From contig NZ_SSYA01000004.1 in assembly GCF_004917065.1 (NCBI RefSeq), forward strand, positions 6,127 to 70,126: a stretch of DNA of 64,000 nt, in the 5' to 3' direction. How positions within the stretch are numbered: the stretch's first letter is position 1; the number at the start of each line of letters is the position of its first letter. A program made the position numbers and the translations under genes. The notes beneath the pieces were generated by a model that had not been told where the DNA came from, did no database searches, and saw nothing but the letters and a program-made list of their open reading frames with translations. This DNA comes from Geomonas ferrireducens. GTDB lineage: Bacteria; Desulfobacterota; Desulfuromonadia; Geobacterales; Geobacteraceae. This document shows, one piece after another, positions 56,602 to 64,000 of this stretch.

Positions 56602-57174
56602 ATGCATAACTTCAATAATTTCAAGCGATTCCTCGGCGTCCTGGCAGTAGTTGCCTCCCTGTTGGTGATAGCCACCATAGTTTTCCGAATGCAGCAGGAA
56701 GTTGCGCCCAAGCTCGCGGTGCGCAAGCTTCCCGTGCAGGTGGATGTCTCCCTGCAGAAGTTCCATTACACGGAAACCAAACAGGGGGCTAAACGGTGGG
56801 AGCTCACCGCGGACCGGGCCGAGTATAACAAGAAAGCCGACATCTCCTACCTGACCGGGGTGCGGATGCTGGTGCACGGCGCGGGCGGCGTGGGCGATCT
56901 CGAGATCACCGCGCAGCACGCCGAGTACCATAACGGCACCAGGGATATCGCCCTCATCGGAGACGTGAGGGGGAAGAGCGACAAGGGGTACGGCTTCTTT
57001 GCCCCCCGCGTCAACTACATCGCGGCACGCACCCTCTTGACGACTGCGGAGCGGGTCAGGCTCACCGATGTCGGGAGCCAGTTGGAAGGAACGGGAATGG
57101 AGTATCAGGCGCAGACGAGGAAGTTCAGGCTGATGAAAGATGTAACCGCACTGTACCGGCAGGAGGGGAAATGA
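56602..57174 (+). CDS. lptC: LPS export protein LptC
   Basis: A 190-residue bitopic inner-membrane protein passing LPS from LptBFG to LptA. One N-terminal transmembrane helix (FLGVLAVVASLLVIATIVF), then a periplasmic beta-jellyroll with QKFHYTETKQGAKRWELTAD, LTGVRMLVHG and YIAARTLLTTAERVRL. No Shine-Dalgarno precedes the ATG, and a promoter sits right upstream, so near-leaderless initiation is likely. It overlaps lptA by 4 bp. Confidence 0.9.
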   Translation: MHNFNNFKRFLGVLAVVASLLVIATIVFRMQQEVAPKLAVRKLPVQVDVSLQKFHYTETKQGAKRWELTADRAEYNKKADISYLTGVRMLVHGAGGVGDLEITAQHAEYHNGTRDIALIGDVRGKSDKGYGFFAPRVNYIAARTLLTTAERVRLTDVGSQLEGTGMEYQAQTRKFRLMKDVTALYRQEGK

Positions 57175-57671
57175 TGCGACGTATCCTCTTCGGTTCGGTT
57201 CTCGCTCTCTCGCTCTTCGCGGCGGCGGCCTTCGGCGCCCAGGCGACGGGGAGCAGCAAAGAGCCTTTAAAAGTAAAGTCCGACACGCTTACCACCGATA
57301 ATGAGAAAAAGACCGCCACCTTCGAGGGGAAAGTGGTCGCCCGCCAGGGGGACATGACGCTCTACGCGGACCGTCTCGTCGTCTCCTACAGCGGCCCCGG
57401 CAACGAGGTGAGCCAGGTCGAGGCCTTCGGCAACGTTCGCATCGTACAGCAGGAGCGGCAGGCGACCGGCGCCCACGGCGTGTACGACCCGAAGACGGCA
57501 CGTATCACCCTGGACGGCAACCCGAGGGTGGTATCCGGTGAAGACGTCGTCACCGGAAAGGTCATCGTATATTACGTGAACGAGCAGAAAAGCGTTGTCA
57601 CCAGCGGTCCGAAGGAGCGGGTGGAAGCGGTCATCCATCCGGGGGGTAAAGATGCCGGGCAGAAGCGGTAG
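57171..57671 (+). CDS. lptA: Periplasmic LPS bridge protein LptA
   Basis: A 166-residue OstA-domain protein: signal peptide [20 protein letters not shown], then [59 protein letters not shown] and [19 protein letters not shown], the repeated beta-strand pattern of LptA. AGGAGGGG precedes two ATGs (57171, 57174). It overlaps lptC by 4 bp and lptB by 20 bp. Confidence 0.93.
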   Translation: MMRRILFGSVLALSLFAAAAFGAQATGSSKEPLKVKSDTLTTDNEKKTATFEGKVVARQGDMTLYADRLVVSYSGPGNEVSQVEAFGNVRIVQQERQATGAHGVYDPKTARITLDGNPRVVSGEDVVTGKVIVYYVNEQKSVVTSGPKERVEAVIHPGGKDAGQKR

Positions 57672-58389
57672 CACCCTCTACACCAAGGGGCTCGCCAAGG
57701 GTTTCAACAAGCGGATGGTGGTGAAGGGGGTCGACCTCGAGCTCCACTCCGGAGAGGTGGTGGGGCTTTTGGGGCCCAACGGCGCCGGCAAGACCACCAC
57801 TTTCTACATGGTGGTGGGGCTCACCAGGCCGGACGAGGGGGAGGTCTTCCTCGACGGCGACCCGATCACCGGGCTCCCCATGTACCAGCGGGCGCGGCGC
57901 GGCATCAGCTACCTGCCGCAGGAGCCGTCCGTGTTCCGGCGCCTGACGGTGAGGGACAACCTCCTGGCCGTTTTGGAGACCATGGATCTCACCCCGGTAA
58001 GGCGCCGCGAGCGCGTCGAGGAGCTTCTCGCCGAGTTTCGCATCGGCCACATCGCTGGGAGCCGCGGCTACGCCCTCTCCGGCGGGGAGAGGCGCCGCGT
58101 CGAGATCGCCCGGGCGCTTGCCACCGATCCCGCCTTCATCCTTTTGGATGAGCCGTTTGCGGGGATCGATCCGATCGCGGTGATCGACATCCAGAGCATC
58201 ATCACCGCGTTGAAGGAGAAGGGGCTCGGGGTTCTCATTTCCGACCACAACGTCCGCGAGACCCTCGGTGTATGCGACAAGGCCTACATCATGAACGCGG
58301 GCGAGGTGCTCGAAGTAGGCGATCCGGTGCAGATTTCCCAGAGCAAGAAGGCGCGCGAGATCTATCTCGGGGACAAGTTCAGGCTGTAA
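57652..58389 (+). CDS. lptB: LPS export ATPase LptB
   Basis: A 245-residue ABC ATPase driving LPS extraction. Walker [40 protein letters not shown], signature [19 protein letters not shown], Walker [17 protein letters not shown] and H-loop [11 protein letters not shown], all LptB-specific wording. Start at 57652 behind GGGGGG. lptF and lptG are not in the window. Confidence 0.95.
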   Translation: MPGRSGSTLYTKGLAKGFNKRMVVKGVDLELHSGEVVGLLGPNGAGKTTTFYMVVGLTRPDEGEVFLDGDPITGLPMYQRARRGISYLPQEPSVFRRLTVRDNLLAVLETMDLTPVRRRERVEELLAEFRIGHIAGSRGYALSGGERRRVEIARALATDPAFILLDEPFAGIDPIAVIDIQSIITALKEKGLGVLISDHNVRETLGVCDKAYIMNAGEVLEVGDPVQISQSKKAREIYLGDKFRL

Positions 58390-58400
58390 ACCGAAAGAAC

Positions 58401-58604
58401 GTTCAACGTTCAGCGTTCAATGTTCTAGTAAGAAAAGACGAATGACGGTTTCTATTGCAGCGGAGTGCGCTATAATGAGATCAAAGCTTGGCGTTCTTCA
58501 TGAACTCCAAGCTAAGATCTGCGGCGGCAAGCGTTAAGGAAACGAAGAACTTGCAACAAACGTTGAACGTTGAACGTTGAACGTTGAACGTTGAACGTTG
58601 AACG
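58401..58604. repeat. Heptamer-bounded element 3 (no gene, promoter-like cargo)
   Basis: Left arm GTTCAAC-GTTCAGC-GTTCAAT-GTTC (58401-58425), right arm six perfect AACGTTG copies (58559-58600). The cargo has a TATAAT at 58471-58476 and a hairpin AGCTTGG...CCAAGCT (about 58486-58514) with an inner GTTC/GAAC pair. It lies 11 bp after the lptB stop and 25 bp before rpoN. Confidence 0.82.
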
Positions 58605-58629
58605 GGTTTCAAGACGTCAGTGAGGATTT

Positions 58630-60177
58630 ATGGCAATTGAGATGCGCCAGCAGATGAAGATGAGTCAGCAACTGGTGATGACCCCCCAGTTGCAGCAGGC
58701 CATCAAGCTGCTCCAGCTCTCCCGGCTGGAACTCCAGGACGTGGTGCGGCAGGAGCTGGAAGAGAACCCGATCCTTGACGAGGTGATCGAACAGGAGGAG
58801 GTGCGCGAGCCCGAGCAGCTCGAACTGCGCGAGAAGGAGTCCGAACCGGAGGCTGCCGCAAGCGACTTCCAGGAGGTGCGCGCCGGCGAGGAAACCCGCG
58901 AGGCCGACTGGGACTCCTACATCGACGGCTACAACTACAGCTCCGGCGAGCAGTACTACGACGACGAGGACCGTCCCTCTTTCGAGAATCTCCTCACCAA
59001 AAAATCGACCCTTTTCGACCACCTTATCTGGCAGTTAAGCCTCACCCGCCTCACCGACCGTGAGATGGCGATAGGGGCCGAGATCATAGGGAACATCGAC
59101 GAGGACGGCTACCTGCGCGCCGGGCTCGACGACGTGGCGCAGGCCTGCGTGCAGGCTACCCCCTTCCGCGAGGAGGCGCTCGAGTGGGGCGGTGTCGCCG
59201 GCAACGCACCGGATGAGCAGGTGAACGACGCGCTGGACGGCTACGCCGGGAGCGTCCTCGTGCCGCTCGTCGATGCCGTGCTCAAAAGGGTTCAGGAGTT
59301 CGACCCGGTCGGCGTCGGTGCCCGCGACCTGCGCGAGTGCCTGCTTTTGCAGGTGGCGAACCTCGGTATGGGGGGAAGCCTCGTCGAGGCGCTTCTGCGC
59401 GACCACCTGAAGGACCTGGAAAGCCACAAGTACAAGCAGGCCGCCAAGGTGCTCGGGGTGGATGTGAACGACATCCTCGCCGCCACGCGCATCATCGCCG
59501 AGCTCGACCCGAAGCCGGGGCGCGTCTTCGGCAGCGACGACGTACAGTACATCTCGGCCGACATCTTCGTGCACAAGGTCGGCGACGAGTACGTGGTGAT
59601 GCTTAACGACGAGGGGATGCCGAACCTGAGGATCAACCCGCTCTACGCCCCGGACGCCAAGGCGAGCCGACCGGTGGACAAGGTGGCCGAGGACTACATC
59701 GGCGAGAAGATGCGCTCCGCCATCTGGCTCATCAAGAGCATCCAGCAGCGCCAGCGCACCATCTTCAAGGTGGCCAAAAGCATCGTGAAGTTCCAGCGCG
59801 ACTTCCTGGACCGCGGCATCGAGCACCTGCGCCCGCTGGTTTTGCGCGACATCGCCGAGGACATCGGCATGCACGAGTCCACCATCAGCCGCGTCACCAC
59901 CAACAAGTACATGCAGACCCCCCAGGGGCTCTTCGAACTTAAGTACTTCTTCAACTCGGGGATCTCCACCGGCGAGGGGGATTTCATCGCCTCGGAGAGC
60001 GTGAAGAGCAAGATCAAGGATCTCGTCGACAACGAGGACCCCAAGCGCCCCTATTCGGACCAGCGCCTGGCCGAGCTCCTCTCCGACCACAACATCGTCA
60101 TCGCGCGGCGCACCGTCACCAAGTACCGCGAGATGCTCCGTATCGGCTCCTCCTCGGAGCGCAAGAAGCATTTCTAA
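58630..60177 (+). CDS. rpoN: RNA polymerase sigma-54 factor
   Basis: A 515-residue alternative sigma factor. Region I: MRQQMKMSQQLVMTPQLQQA and LLQLSRLELQDVVRQELEEN. An acidic region II follows, then the core-binding domain (FDPVGVGARDLRECLLLQ). The C-terminal part has the helix-turn-helix HESTISRVTTNKYMQTPQG and the RpoN box ARRTVTKYREML. Its place after lptB and before hpf is widely conserved. It sits just downstream of heptamer element 3. Confidence 0.96.
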   Translation: MAIEMRQQMKMSQQLVMTPQLQQAIKLLQLSRLELQDVVRQELEENPILDEVIEQEEVREPEQLELREKESEPEAAASDFQEVRAGEETREADWDSYIDGYNYSSGEQYYDDEDRPSFENLLTKKSTLFDHLIWQLSLTRLTDREMAIGAEIIGNIDEDGYLRAGLDDVAQACVQATPFREEALEWGGVAGNAPDEQVNDALDGYAGSVLVPLVDAVLKRVQEFDPVGVGARDLRECLLLQVANLGMGGSLVEALLRDHLKDLESHKYKQAAKVLGVDVNDILAATRIIAELDPKPGRVFGSDDVQYISADIFVHKVGDEYVVMLNDEGMPNLRINPLYAPDAKASRPVDKVAEDYIGEKMRSAIWLIKSIQQRQRTIFKVAKSIVKFQRDFLDRGIEHLRPLVLRDIAEDIGMHESTISRVTTNKYMQTPQGLFELKYFFNSGISTGEGDFIASESVKSKIKDLVDNEDPKRPYSDQRLAELLSDHNIVIARRTVTKYREMLRIGSSSERKKHF

Positions 60178-60243
60178 CGCGGACACCGCCGTCGGCGGCG
60201 GCGGGCGAGTCGCGTGTATTGACAATAAAGGGAGGTACTTCGT

Positions 60244-60792
60244 ATGCAGATAACCACGACATTCAGGCACATGGAACCGAGCGAAGCCCTGAAAAGCTAC
60301 GCTGAGGAGAAGCTGGAGAGGGTTAAGAAATATATCGACGACCCGATCGTCGTCCAGGTCTTTTTGACCGTGGAAAAGATCCGCCACATGGCCGAGGTGA
60401 CCATTACCGCCAAAGGGATCACCATCAAGGCCGCGGAAGAGACCAACGACATGTACGCCTCCATCGACGCGGTATCCGACAAGATCGAGCGTCAGCTGCG
60501 CCGCTTCAAGGAGCGCATCAAGGCGCACAAGCCGGCCCCCGACGCCCGCGAGCGCCAGGTGCAGAAGGCGATCGTTCAGGCCCAGGGGATCGAGGAAGGG
60601 ACCCAGGCTCCGGTCATCATCAAGACCAAGAGTTTCACCATGAAGCCCATGTCCGTCGAGGAGGCGGTGATGCAGATGGAACTTCTGCACAAGGACTTCC
60701 TGGTTTATACCGAGTCTTCCACCGAAACCATCAACGTGGTTTACCGCAGAAAGGACGGCAACTACGGCCTCATCTCTCCGGAGAACCCGTAG
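60244..60792 (+). CDS. hpf: Ribosome hibernation promoting factor, long form
   Basis: A 182-residue protein. The N-terminal HPF/RaiA domain (QITTTFRHMEPSEALKSYAE, MAEVTITAKGITIKAAEETN, MYASIDAVSDKIERQLRRFK) is followed by a linker and a C-terminal dimerisation domain (IKTKSFTMKPMSVEEAVMQM, then YRRKDGNYGLISP). The long form makes 100S ribosomes alone. GGGAGG precedes the ATG. Confidence 0.94.
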   Translation: MQITTTFRHMEPSEALKSYAEEKLERVKKYIDDPIVVQVFLTVEKIRHMAEVTITAKGITIKAAEETNDMYASIDAVSDKIERQLRRFKERIKAHKPAPDARERQVQKAIVQAQGIEEGTQAPVIIKTKSFTMKPMSVEEAVMQMELLHKDFLVYTESSTETINVVYRRKDGNYGLISPENP

Positions 60793-60849
60793 TAACTTCC
60801 TGACATCTCGATAGCTCCCCGGGGATTTCCTCGGGGACAAGGAAGCGAG

Positions 60850-60904
60850 GGGAGGCGTCCCCGTGGCGCCTCCCGTTGCGATAACGGCCCCTTGCGGGGC
60901 TTTT
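60850..60904 (+). terminator. Stem-loops between hpf and hprK
   Basis: GGGAGGCG (60850-60857) with CGCCTCCC (60867-60874), then GCCCC (60887-60891) with GGGGC (60896-60900) and TTTT. The second is a weak terminator; hprK starts 28 bp later, so partial readthrough is plausible. Confidence 0.5.
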
Positions 60905-60931
60905 CGCTTGCACGGGGGAAGGGTCGCAGCA

Positions 60932-61891
60932 TTGACAAGCATGAGCCTCAGCATCAAGGACCTCCTGGAAGATAAGGCGTACGGCCTCGACCTGCAGCTT
61001 TTGTGCGGCGACGCGGGGCTCGTCAACCGGCTTTACAGCTCGCGTATCCAGAAGCCCGGCTTAGCCCTCACCGGCTATACCGAACACCTGCATCCGGATC
61101 GGGTCCAGGTGCTCGGCAACACCGAGATCTCGTACCTGAGCCAGATCCCCGAGGAGGTCGGCTCGCGCCACATCGAGAAGCTCTGCACCTACCCCATCGC
61201 CTGCTTCATCGTCACCAAGGGGCTTGATCCCCCGGAATTCCTGAAGAGTTCGGCGCAAGGGGCGGGAATCCCGCTTCTGGTCACCCATCACCAGTCCTCC
61301 ACCTTCATAAGCCTCATCACCAAATTCCTGGAGGAGAGCCTGCTCCCTTCGACCCACATCCACGGCGTCCTCGTGGACGTTTTGGGCGTGGGGGTGCTGC
61401 TGCTCGGGAAAAGCGGCATCGGCAAGAGCGAGTGCGCCCTGGACCTCGTGATCCGAGGCCACCGGCTGGTCGCCGACGACGTGATCCACATCAAGAAGAA
61501 GATGCCGGCGGCACTGGTAGGCCAGGCAGGTGAGACCATCCAGTACCACATGGAGATCCGCGGCCTTGGCATCATCAACATCAAGGACCTCTACGGGGTC
61601 TCCTCGATCCGCGAGAAGAAGATCATCGACATGGTGCTGGAGCTGGTGGAGTGGGACGCGAACCAGGAGTACGAGCGGCTCGGCATCGACGAACCGATGA
61701 AGACCATCTTAGGCGTGGACCTGCCGCACGTGAAGATCCCGGTCCGACCGGGGCGCAACCTGACCTCGATCATCGAGGTCGCCGCCAGGAACTTCCTCCT
61801 GAAGGGGATGGGGTACCACTCGGCCCGGGAGTTCCACGAGAAGCTCCTGGCACGCCTGGAGTTCCGCCCCTTGGGCAACGAGGTGGAGTAG
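60932..61891 (+). CDS. hprK: HPr kinase/phosphorylase
   Basis: About 319 residues; phosphorylates and dephosphorylates the regulatory Ser of HPr. N-terminal domain with RIQKPGLALTGYTEHLHPDR, Walker A LLGKSGIGKSECALDLV, ADDVIHI and the family signature LPHVKIPVRPGRNLTSIIEV. Starts: TTG 60932 has AAGGG eight bases upstream; ATG 60941 is the alternative. It abuts rapZ. Its substrate HPr is encoded 1.5 kb downstream. Confidence 0.93.
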   Translation: MTSMSLSIKDLLEDKAYGLDLQLLCGDAGLVNRLYSSRIQKPGLALTGYTEHLHPDRVQVLGNTEISYLSQIPEEVGSRHIEKLCTYPIACFIVTKGLDPPEFLKSSAQGAGIPLLVTHHQSSTFISLITKFLEESLLPSTHIHGVLVDVLGVGVLLLGKSGIGKSECALDLVIRGHRLVADDVIHIKKKMPAALVGQAGETIQYHMEIRGLGIINIKDLYGVSSIREKKIIDMVLELVEWDANQEYERLGIDEPMKTILGVDLPHVKIPVRPGRNLTSIIEVAARNFLLKGMGYHSAREFHEKLLARLEFRPLGNEVE

Positions 61892-62755
61892 ATGCGCATC
61901 GTCATCATAACCGGCCTCTCCGGGTCGGGAAAATCGACGGCAGTGAAGGCGCTCGAGGACGAAGGGTTCTTCTGTCTGGACAACCTCCCGGTTTCGCTCG
62001 TTGCCACCTTCATAGAGCTCGTCGAGCATTCCCGTGAGGACATCAAGGACGTCGCCCTGGTGATGGACATCAGGAGCCGCGACTTCATAAAGGGGTACGA
62101 CCAGGTCTTCCAGGCCATCGCCACGGCGGGGCACAGCGTCAAGATCCTCTACTTCGATGCCACCGACCAGGTGCTCATCCGCCGCTTCTCCGAGACCCGG
62201 CGCCGCCACCCGGCGCTGGAGGGGGCGAGCGTTCCCGAGGGGATACGCTTCGAGCGCGACCAGCTCGCGGGGCTTAGGCGCATCGCCACGGCCATCATCG
62301 ACACCTCGGAGATGAACGTGCACCGCCTGCGCGAGGTGGTGATCGGCCTCGTGAAGGGGAGCGAGGGGGCGCTCGAGATGCAGGTCAACCTGCAGTCTTT
62401 CGGCTTTCGCTACGGGCTGCCGCTGGAGAGCGACCTGGTCATGGACGTCCGTTTCCTCCCGAACCCCTATTTCGTGGCGGCGCTGCGCCCCTACTCGGGT
62501 CTCGAGCCTGCGGTGCGCGACTACGTCCTGGGGCAGAAAGAGACCGAGGTTTTCCTGGAGCGCTTCCGGGACATGCTTGAGTTTCTGCTGCCGGGGTACC
62601 GGCGCGAGGGAAAATCGTACCTTTCAGTCTCCATAGGCTGCACCGGCGGCAGGCACCGTTCGGTGGCCATAGCAGAAGAGTTGTACCACTACTTCCGGCA
62701 ACGGAACGTGAACATCAAGGTATCCCACCGGGATATAGAGAAGGGACAGGGATGA
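61892..62755 (+). CDS. rapZ: RNase adapter RapZ (YvcJ-like GTPase/ATPase)
   Basis: A 287-residue nucleotide-binding protein: Walker A IITGLSGSGKSTAVKALEDE, GFFCLDNLPVSLV, SETRRRHPAL and the C-terminal SIGCTGGRHRSVAIAEEL. In enterobacteria RapZ directs RNase E to the small RNA GlmZ and senses glucosamine-6-phosphate; whether the same holds here is unknown. It begins one base after hprK and overlaps the EIIA gene by 4 bp. Confidence 0.94.
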   Translation: MRIVIITGLSGSGKSTAVKALEDEGFFCLDNLPVSLVATFIELVEHSREDIKDVALVMDIRSRDFIKGYDQVFQAIATAGHSVKILYFDATDQVLIRRFSETRRRHPALEGASVPEGIRFERDQLAGLRRIATAIIDTSEMNVHRLREVVIGLVKGSEGALEMQVNLQSFGFRYGLPLESDLVMDVRFLPNPYFVAALRPYSGLEPAVRDYVLGQKETEVFLERFRDMLEFLLPGYRREGKSYLSVSIGCTGGRHRSVAIAEELYHYFRQRNVNIKVSHRDIEKGQG

Positions 62756-63147
62756 TAGGACTGCTTTTGGTAGCACACGCCGGCGTGGCAGGGGAGCTCC
62801 TTGCCGCGGCGGAGATGATAGTAGGAAAGCTGGAACTCGCCGAGGCGGTGGGGATCGCACCTGACGCGTCGGCCACCGACGTCATGGCCTCGATAAAGGA
62901 GGCGGTGGGGCGTGTTTCCGGCGACGGGGCGATCATCATGACCGACATGTTCGGCGGCACCCCTTCCAACATGAGCATCTCCTTCCTGCAGGAGGGGAAG
63001 GTCGAGGTATTGACCGGGGTGAACCTCCCCATGCTGATCCGCTTCACCCAGGAGCGTGCGCGCTGTGGCGTCGCCGAGCTCGCGCTGAAGCTGAAGGAAA
63101 GCGCCCAGGAAGGGATCACCGTAGCCGGCGATTTCCTGAAGAAGTAA
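62752..63147 (+). CDS. PTS EIIA component, mannose/fructose family
   Basis: A 131-residue EIIA domain. The phospho-accepting His is in GLLLVAHAGVAGELL (residue 9), and IIMTDMFGGTPSNMSISFL is the family's second signature. No EIIB, EIIC or EIID gene follows, so a regulatory rather than transport role is likely. It overlaps rapZ by 4 bp; its stop falls in the first 52-bp repeat. Confidence 0.92.
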   Translation: MIGLLLVAHAGVAGELLAAAEMIVGKLELAEAVGIAPDASATDVMASIKEAVGRVSGDGAIIMTDMFGGTPSNMSISFLQEGKVEVLTGVNLPMLIRFTQERARCGVAELALKLKESAQEGITVAGDFLKK

Positions 63148-63338
63148 CAATAAGGAGGGTTTACCCGCCGTAGCCTTGGCGTAGACCATGTGGACGTAAT
63201 AATAAGGAGGGTTTACCCACCGTAGCCTTGGCGTAGACCTTGTGGACGTAACAATAAGGAGGGTTTACCCGCCGTAGCCTTGGCGTAGACCTTGTGGACG
63301 TAACAATAGGGAGGGTTTACCCGCCGTAGCCTTGGCGA
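63146..63338. repeat. 52-bp tandem repeat between EIIA and HPr genes
   Basis: Copies start at 63146, 63198, 63250 and 63302; the first three are full (period exactly 52), the fourth keeps about 37 bp and runs into the HPr ribosome binding site. Each has the core AAGGAGGGTTTACCC (the last AGGGAGGG) and CGCCGTAGCCTTGGCG-like ends. Differences are single bases. 52 is not a multiple of three and stops occur, so not coding. Confidence 0.9.
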
Positions 63339-63347
63339 AGGTGGGTG

Positions 63348-63623
63348 ATGGCAGATATGATAGAAGGCGAATACGTCATACCCAACAAGCTGGGGCTGCA
63401 TGCGCGAGCCTCGGCGCTTTTGGTGAAAACCGCCAGCGGTTTCTCCTCCGAGATCAGGATCGAACGGGAGGGAATCGAGGTGAACGGCAAGAGCATCATG
63501 GGGATCATGATGCTCGCGGCGGCAAAGGGGAGCACCGTCACGCTCAAGTGCGAAGGAGCGGACGAGGTGGAGGCCTACGCCGCACTGGGGGAACTGATCC
63601 GCAATGGATTCGGAGAGGAGTGA
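63348..63623 (+). CDS. ptsH: HPr phosphocarrier protein
   Basis: A 91-residue HPr. The His phosphorylation site lies in NKLGLHARASALLVKTA (about residue 18) and the HprK-regulated Ser in GKSIMGIMMLAAAKGS (about 49), so both controls are possible. ATG 63348 lies behind AAGGTGGG provided by the last 52-bp repeat; GTG 63345 is also in frame. It overlaps the EI gene by 20 bp. Confidence 0.93.
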   Translation: MADMIEGEYVIPNKLGLHARASALLVKTASGFSSEIRIEREGIEVNGKSIMGIMMLAAAKGSTVTLKCEGADEVEAYAALGELIRNGFGEE

Positions 63624-64000
63624 GTCGAGACAACTGAAGGGAATCGGTGCCTCCGCAGGCATCGCCATCGGCGAGGTGCGCATCACCGACCGCCGCCGCG
63701 TTGCGGTGACCGAGGTGGTGGTGGCCCGGGAAGAGATCCCCTGCGAGGTGGAGCGCTTCACGAGCGCCCTCGAGCGGGCGAAGGGGGAGCTCTATGCCCT
63801 CAAGGACCAGCTTGCCAGCACCCACGGCCCCGAGCACCTCTGCGTCATCGACGCGCACCTCATGCTCCTCGACGACACCATGCTGGTCGGGGAGACCACC
63901 CAGTACATCGAGCGGCTCGGCATCAACGCGGAAGGGGCGCTGAAACGCACCCTCGGACGCTTCAAGACCTTCTTCGAGGGGGTCGAGGACGACTACCTGC
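63604..64000 (+). CDS. ptsI: PTS enzyme I (PEP-protein phosphotransferase), 5' part
   Basis: The first 132 codons of EI, cut by the right edge. LKGIGASAGIAIGEVRITD is the standard EI start, and TSALERAKGELYALKDQL and IDAHLMLLDDTMLV are the HPr-binding helical region. The phospho-His domain lies beyond the window. No Shine-Dalgarno is seen before ATG 63604, so translation may depend on coupling to ptsH. Confidence 0.92.
   Translation, partial: MDSERSESRQLKGIGASAGIAIGEVRITDRRRVAVTEVVVAREEIPCEVERFTSALERAKGELYALKDQLASTHGPEHLCVIDAHLMLLDDTMLVGETTQYIERLGINAEGALKRTLGRFKTFFEGVEDDYL

Noticed and set aside
58559-58600. CRISPR-like or phase-variable coding repeat
   Set aside because: A 7-bp unit without spacers, lying outside genes; its change would not shift a reading frame.
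59035-61026. A long minus-strand frame opposite rpoN, hpf and hprK
   Set aside because: Same reason: three intact plus-strand genes with known motifs, and no ribosome binding site or domain on the other strand.
63146-63338. CRISPR array
   Set aside because: Copies abut with no unique spacers, and no cas gene is near; it is a plain tandem repeat.

Overview
The window reads as chromosomal DNA of a high-GC Gram-negative deltaproteobacterium, most like the Geobacteraceae (Geobacter/Geomonas/Citrifermentans group). This is an inference from gene order (bamA-skp-lpxD-fabZ-lpxA-lpxB-msbA, lptC-lptA-lptB-rpoN-hpf-hprK-rapZ-PTS), the diheme c-type cytochrome, the HDOD and histidine kinase signalling genes, and the intergenic repeat families. 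No rRNA, tRNA, CRISPR array, prophage or transposase was seen. Almost all of the window is coding, with many 1-28 bp gene overlaps.

Layout. 1-2383 (minus): the 5' part of a hybrid-type sensor kinase gene, an HDOD gene and a small unknown gene, overlapping one another. 2533-9587: mixed housekeeping and envelope genes: a DMT exporter, an Fpg/Nei glycosylase without zinc cysteines, a DUF4142 protein, malQ, a diheme cytochrome, and two small surface proteins. 9792-14624: lnt, glgX and aroC. 14628-18047: small envelope and unknown genes. 18178-21199: a biotin cluster (bioF, a bioH-like gene, bioC) behind a convincing BirA operator. 21324-24486: ettA and an RCC1-repeat lipoprotein.

24598-58389 is a long plus-strand envelope block. 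It starts with lysS and the Lol exporter (lolC, lolD), then bamA and skp. Lipid A synthesis follows (lpxD, fabZ, lpxA, lpxB, msbA, an lpxL-type acyltransferase, lpxK), with Kdo and core assembly (a WaaP/KdkA-type kinase, three GT9 heptosyltransferase-like genes, waaA, one GT2 and three GT-B transferases). It also holds a YejM/PbgA-like sulfatase-fold membrane protein, sugar nucleotide genes (a UDP-glucuronate 4-epimerase type gene, hldE, gmd, fcl) and the LPS transport genes lptC, lptA and lptB. 58630-64000 is rpoN, hpf, hprK, rapZ, an EIIA of the mannose family, HPr and the start of EI. This is a regulatory-type PTS with no sugar permease in view.

The most unusual material is in the intergenic DNA. 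Three spacers inside the envelope block (31017-31234, 52391-52874, 58401-58604) have the same build: a left arm of tandem GTTCAAC heptamers right after a stop codon, a right arm of tandem AACGTTG heptamers right before the next gene, and variable cargo between. The second carries an AT-richer gene for a four-helix-bundle (S23/23S rRNA intervening sequence) family protein. Other striking spacers are a 52-bp tandem repeat with a Shine-Dalgarno-like core in every copy between EIIA and HPr, a terminator-like hairpin touching the malQ ribosome binding site, a T9G9 tract beside the cytochrome ribosome binding site, and two promoters placed so close to a start codon that the messages would be leaderless or nearly so.
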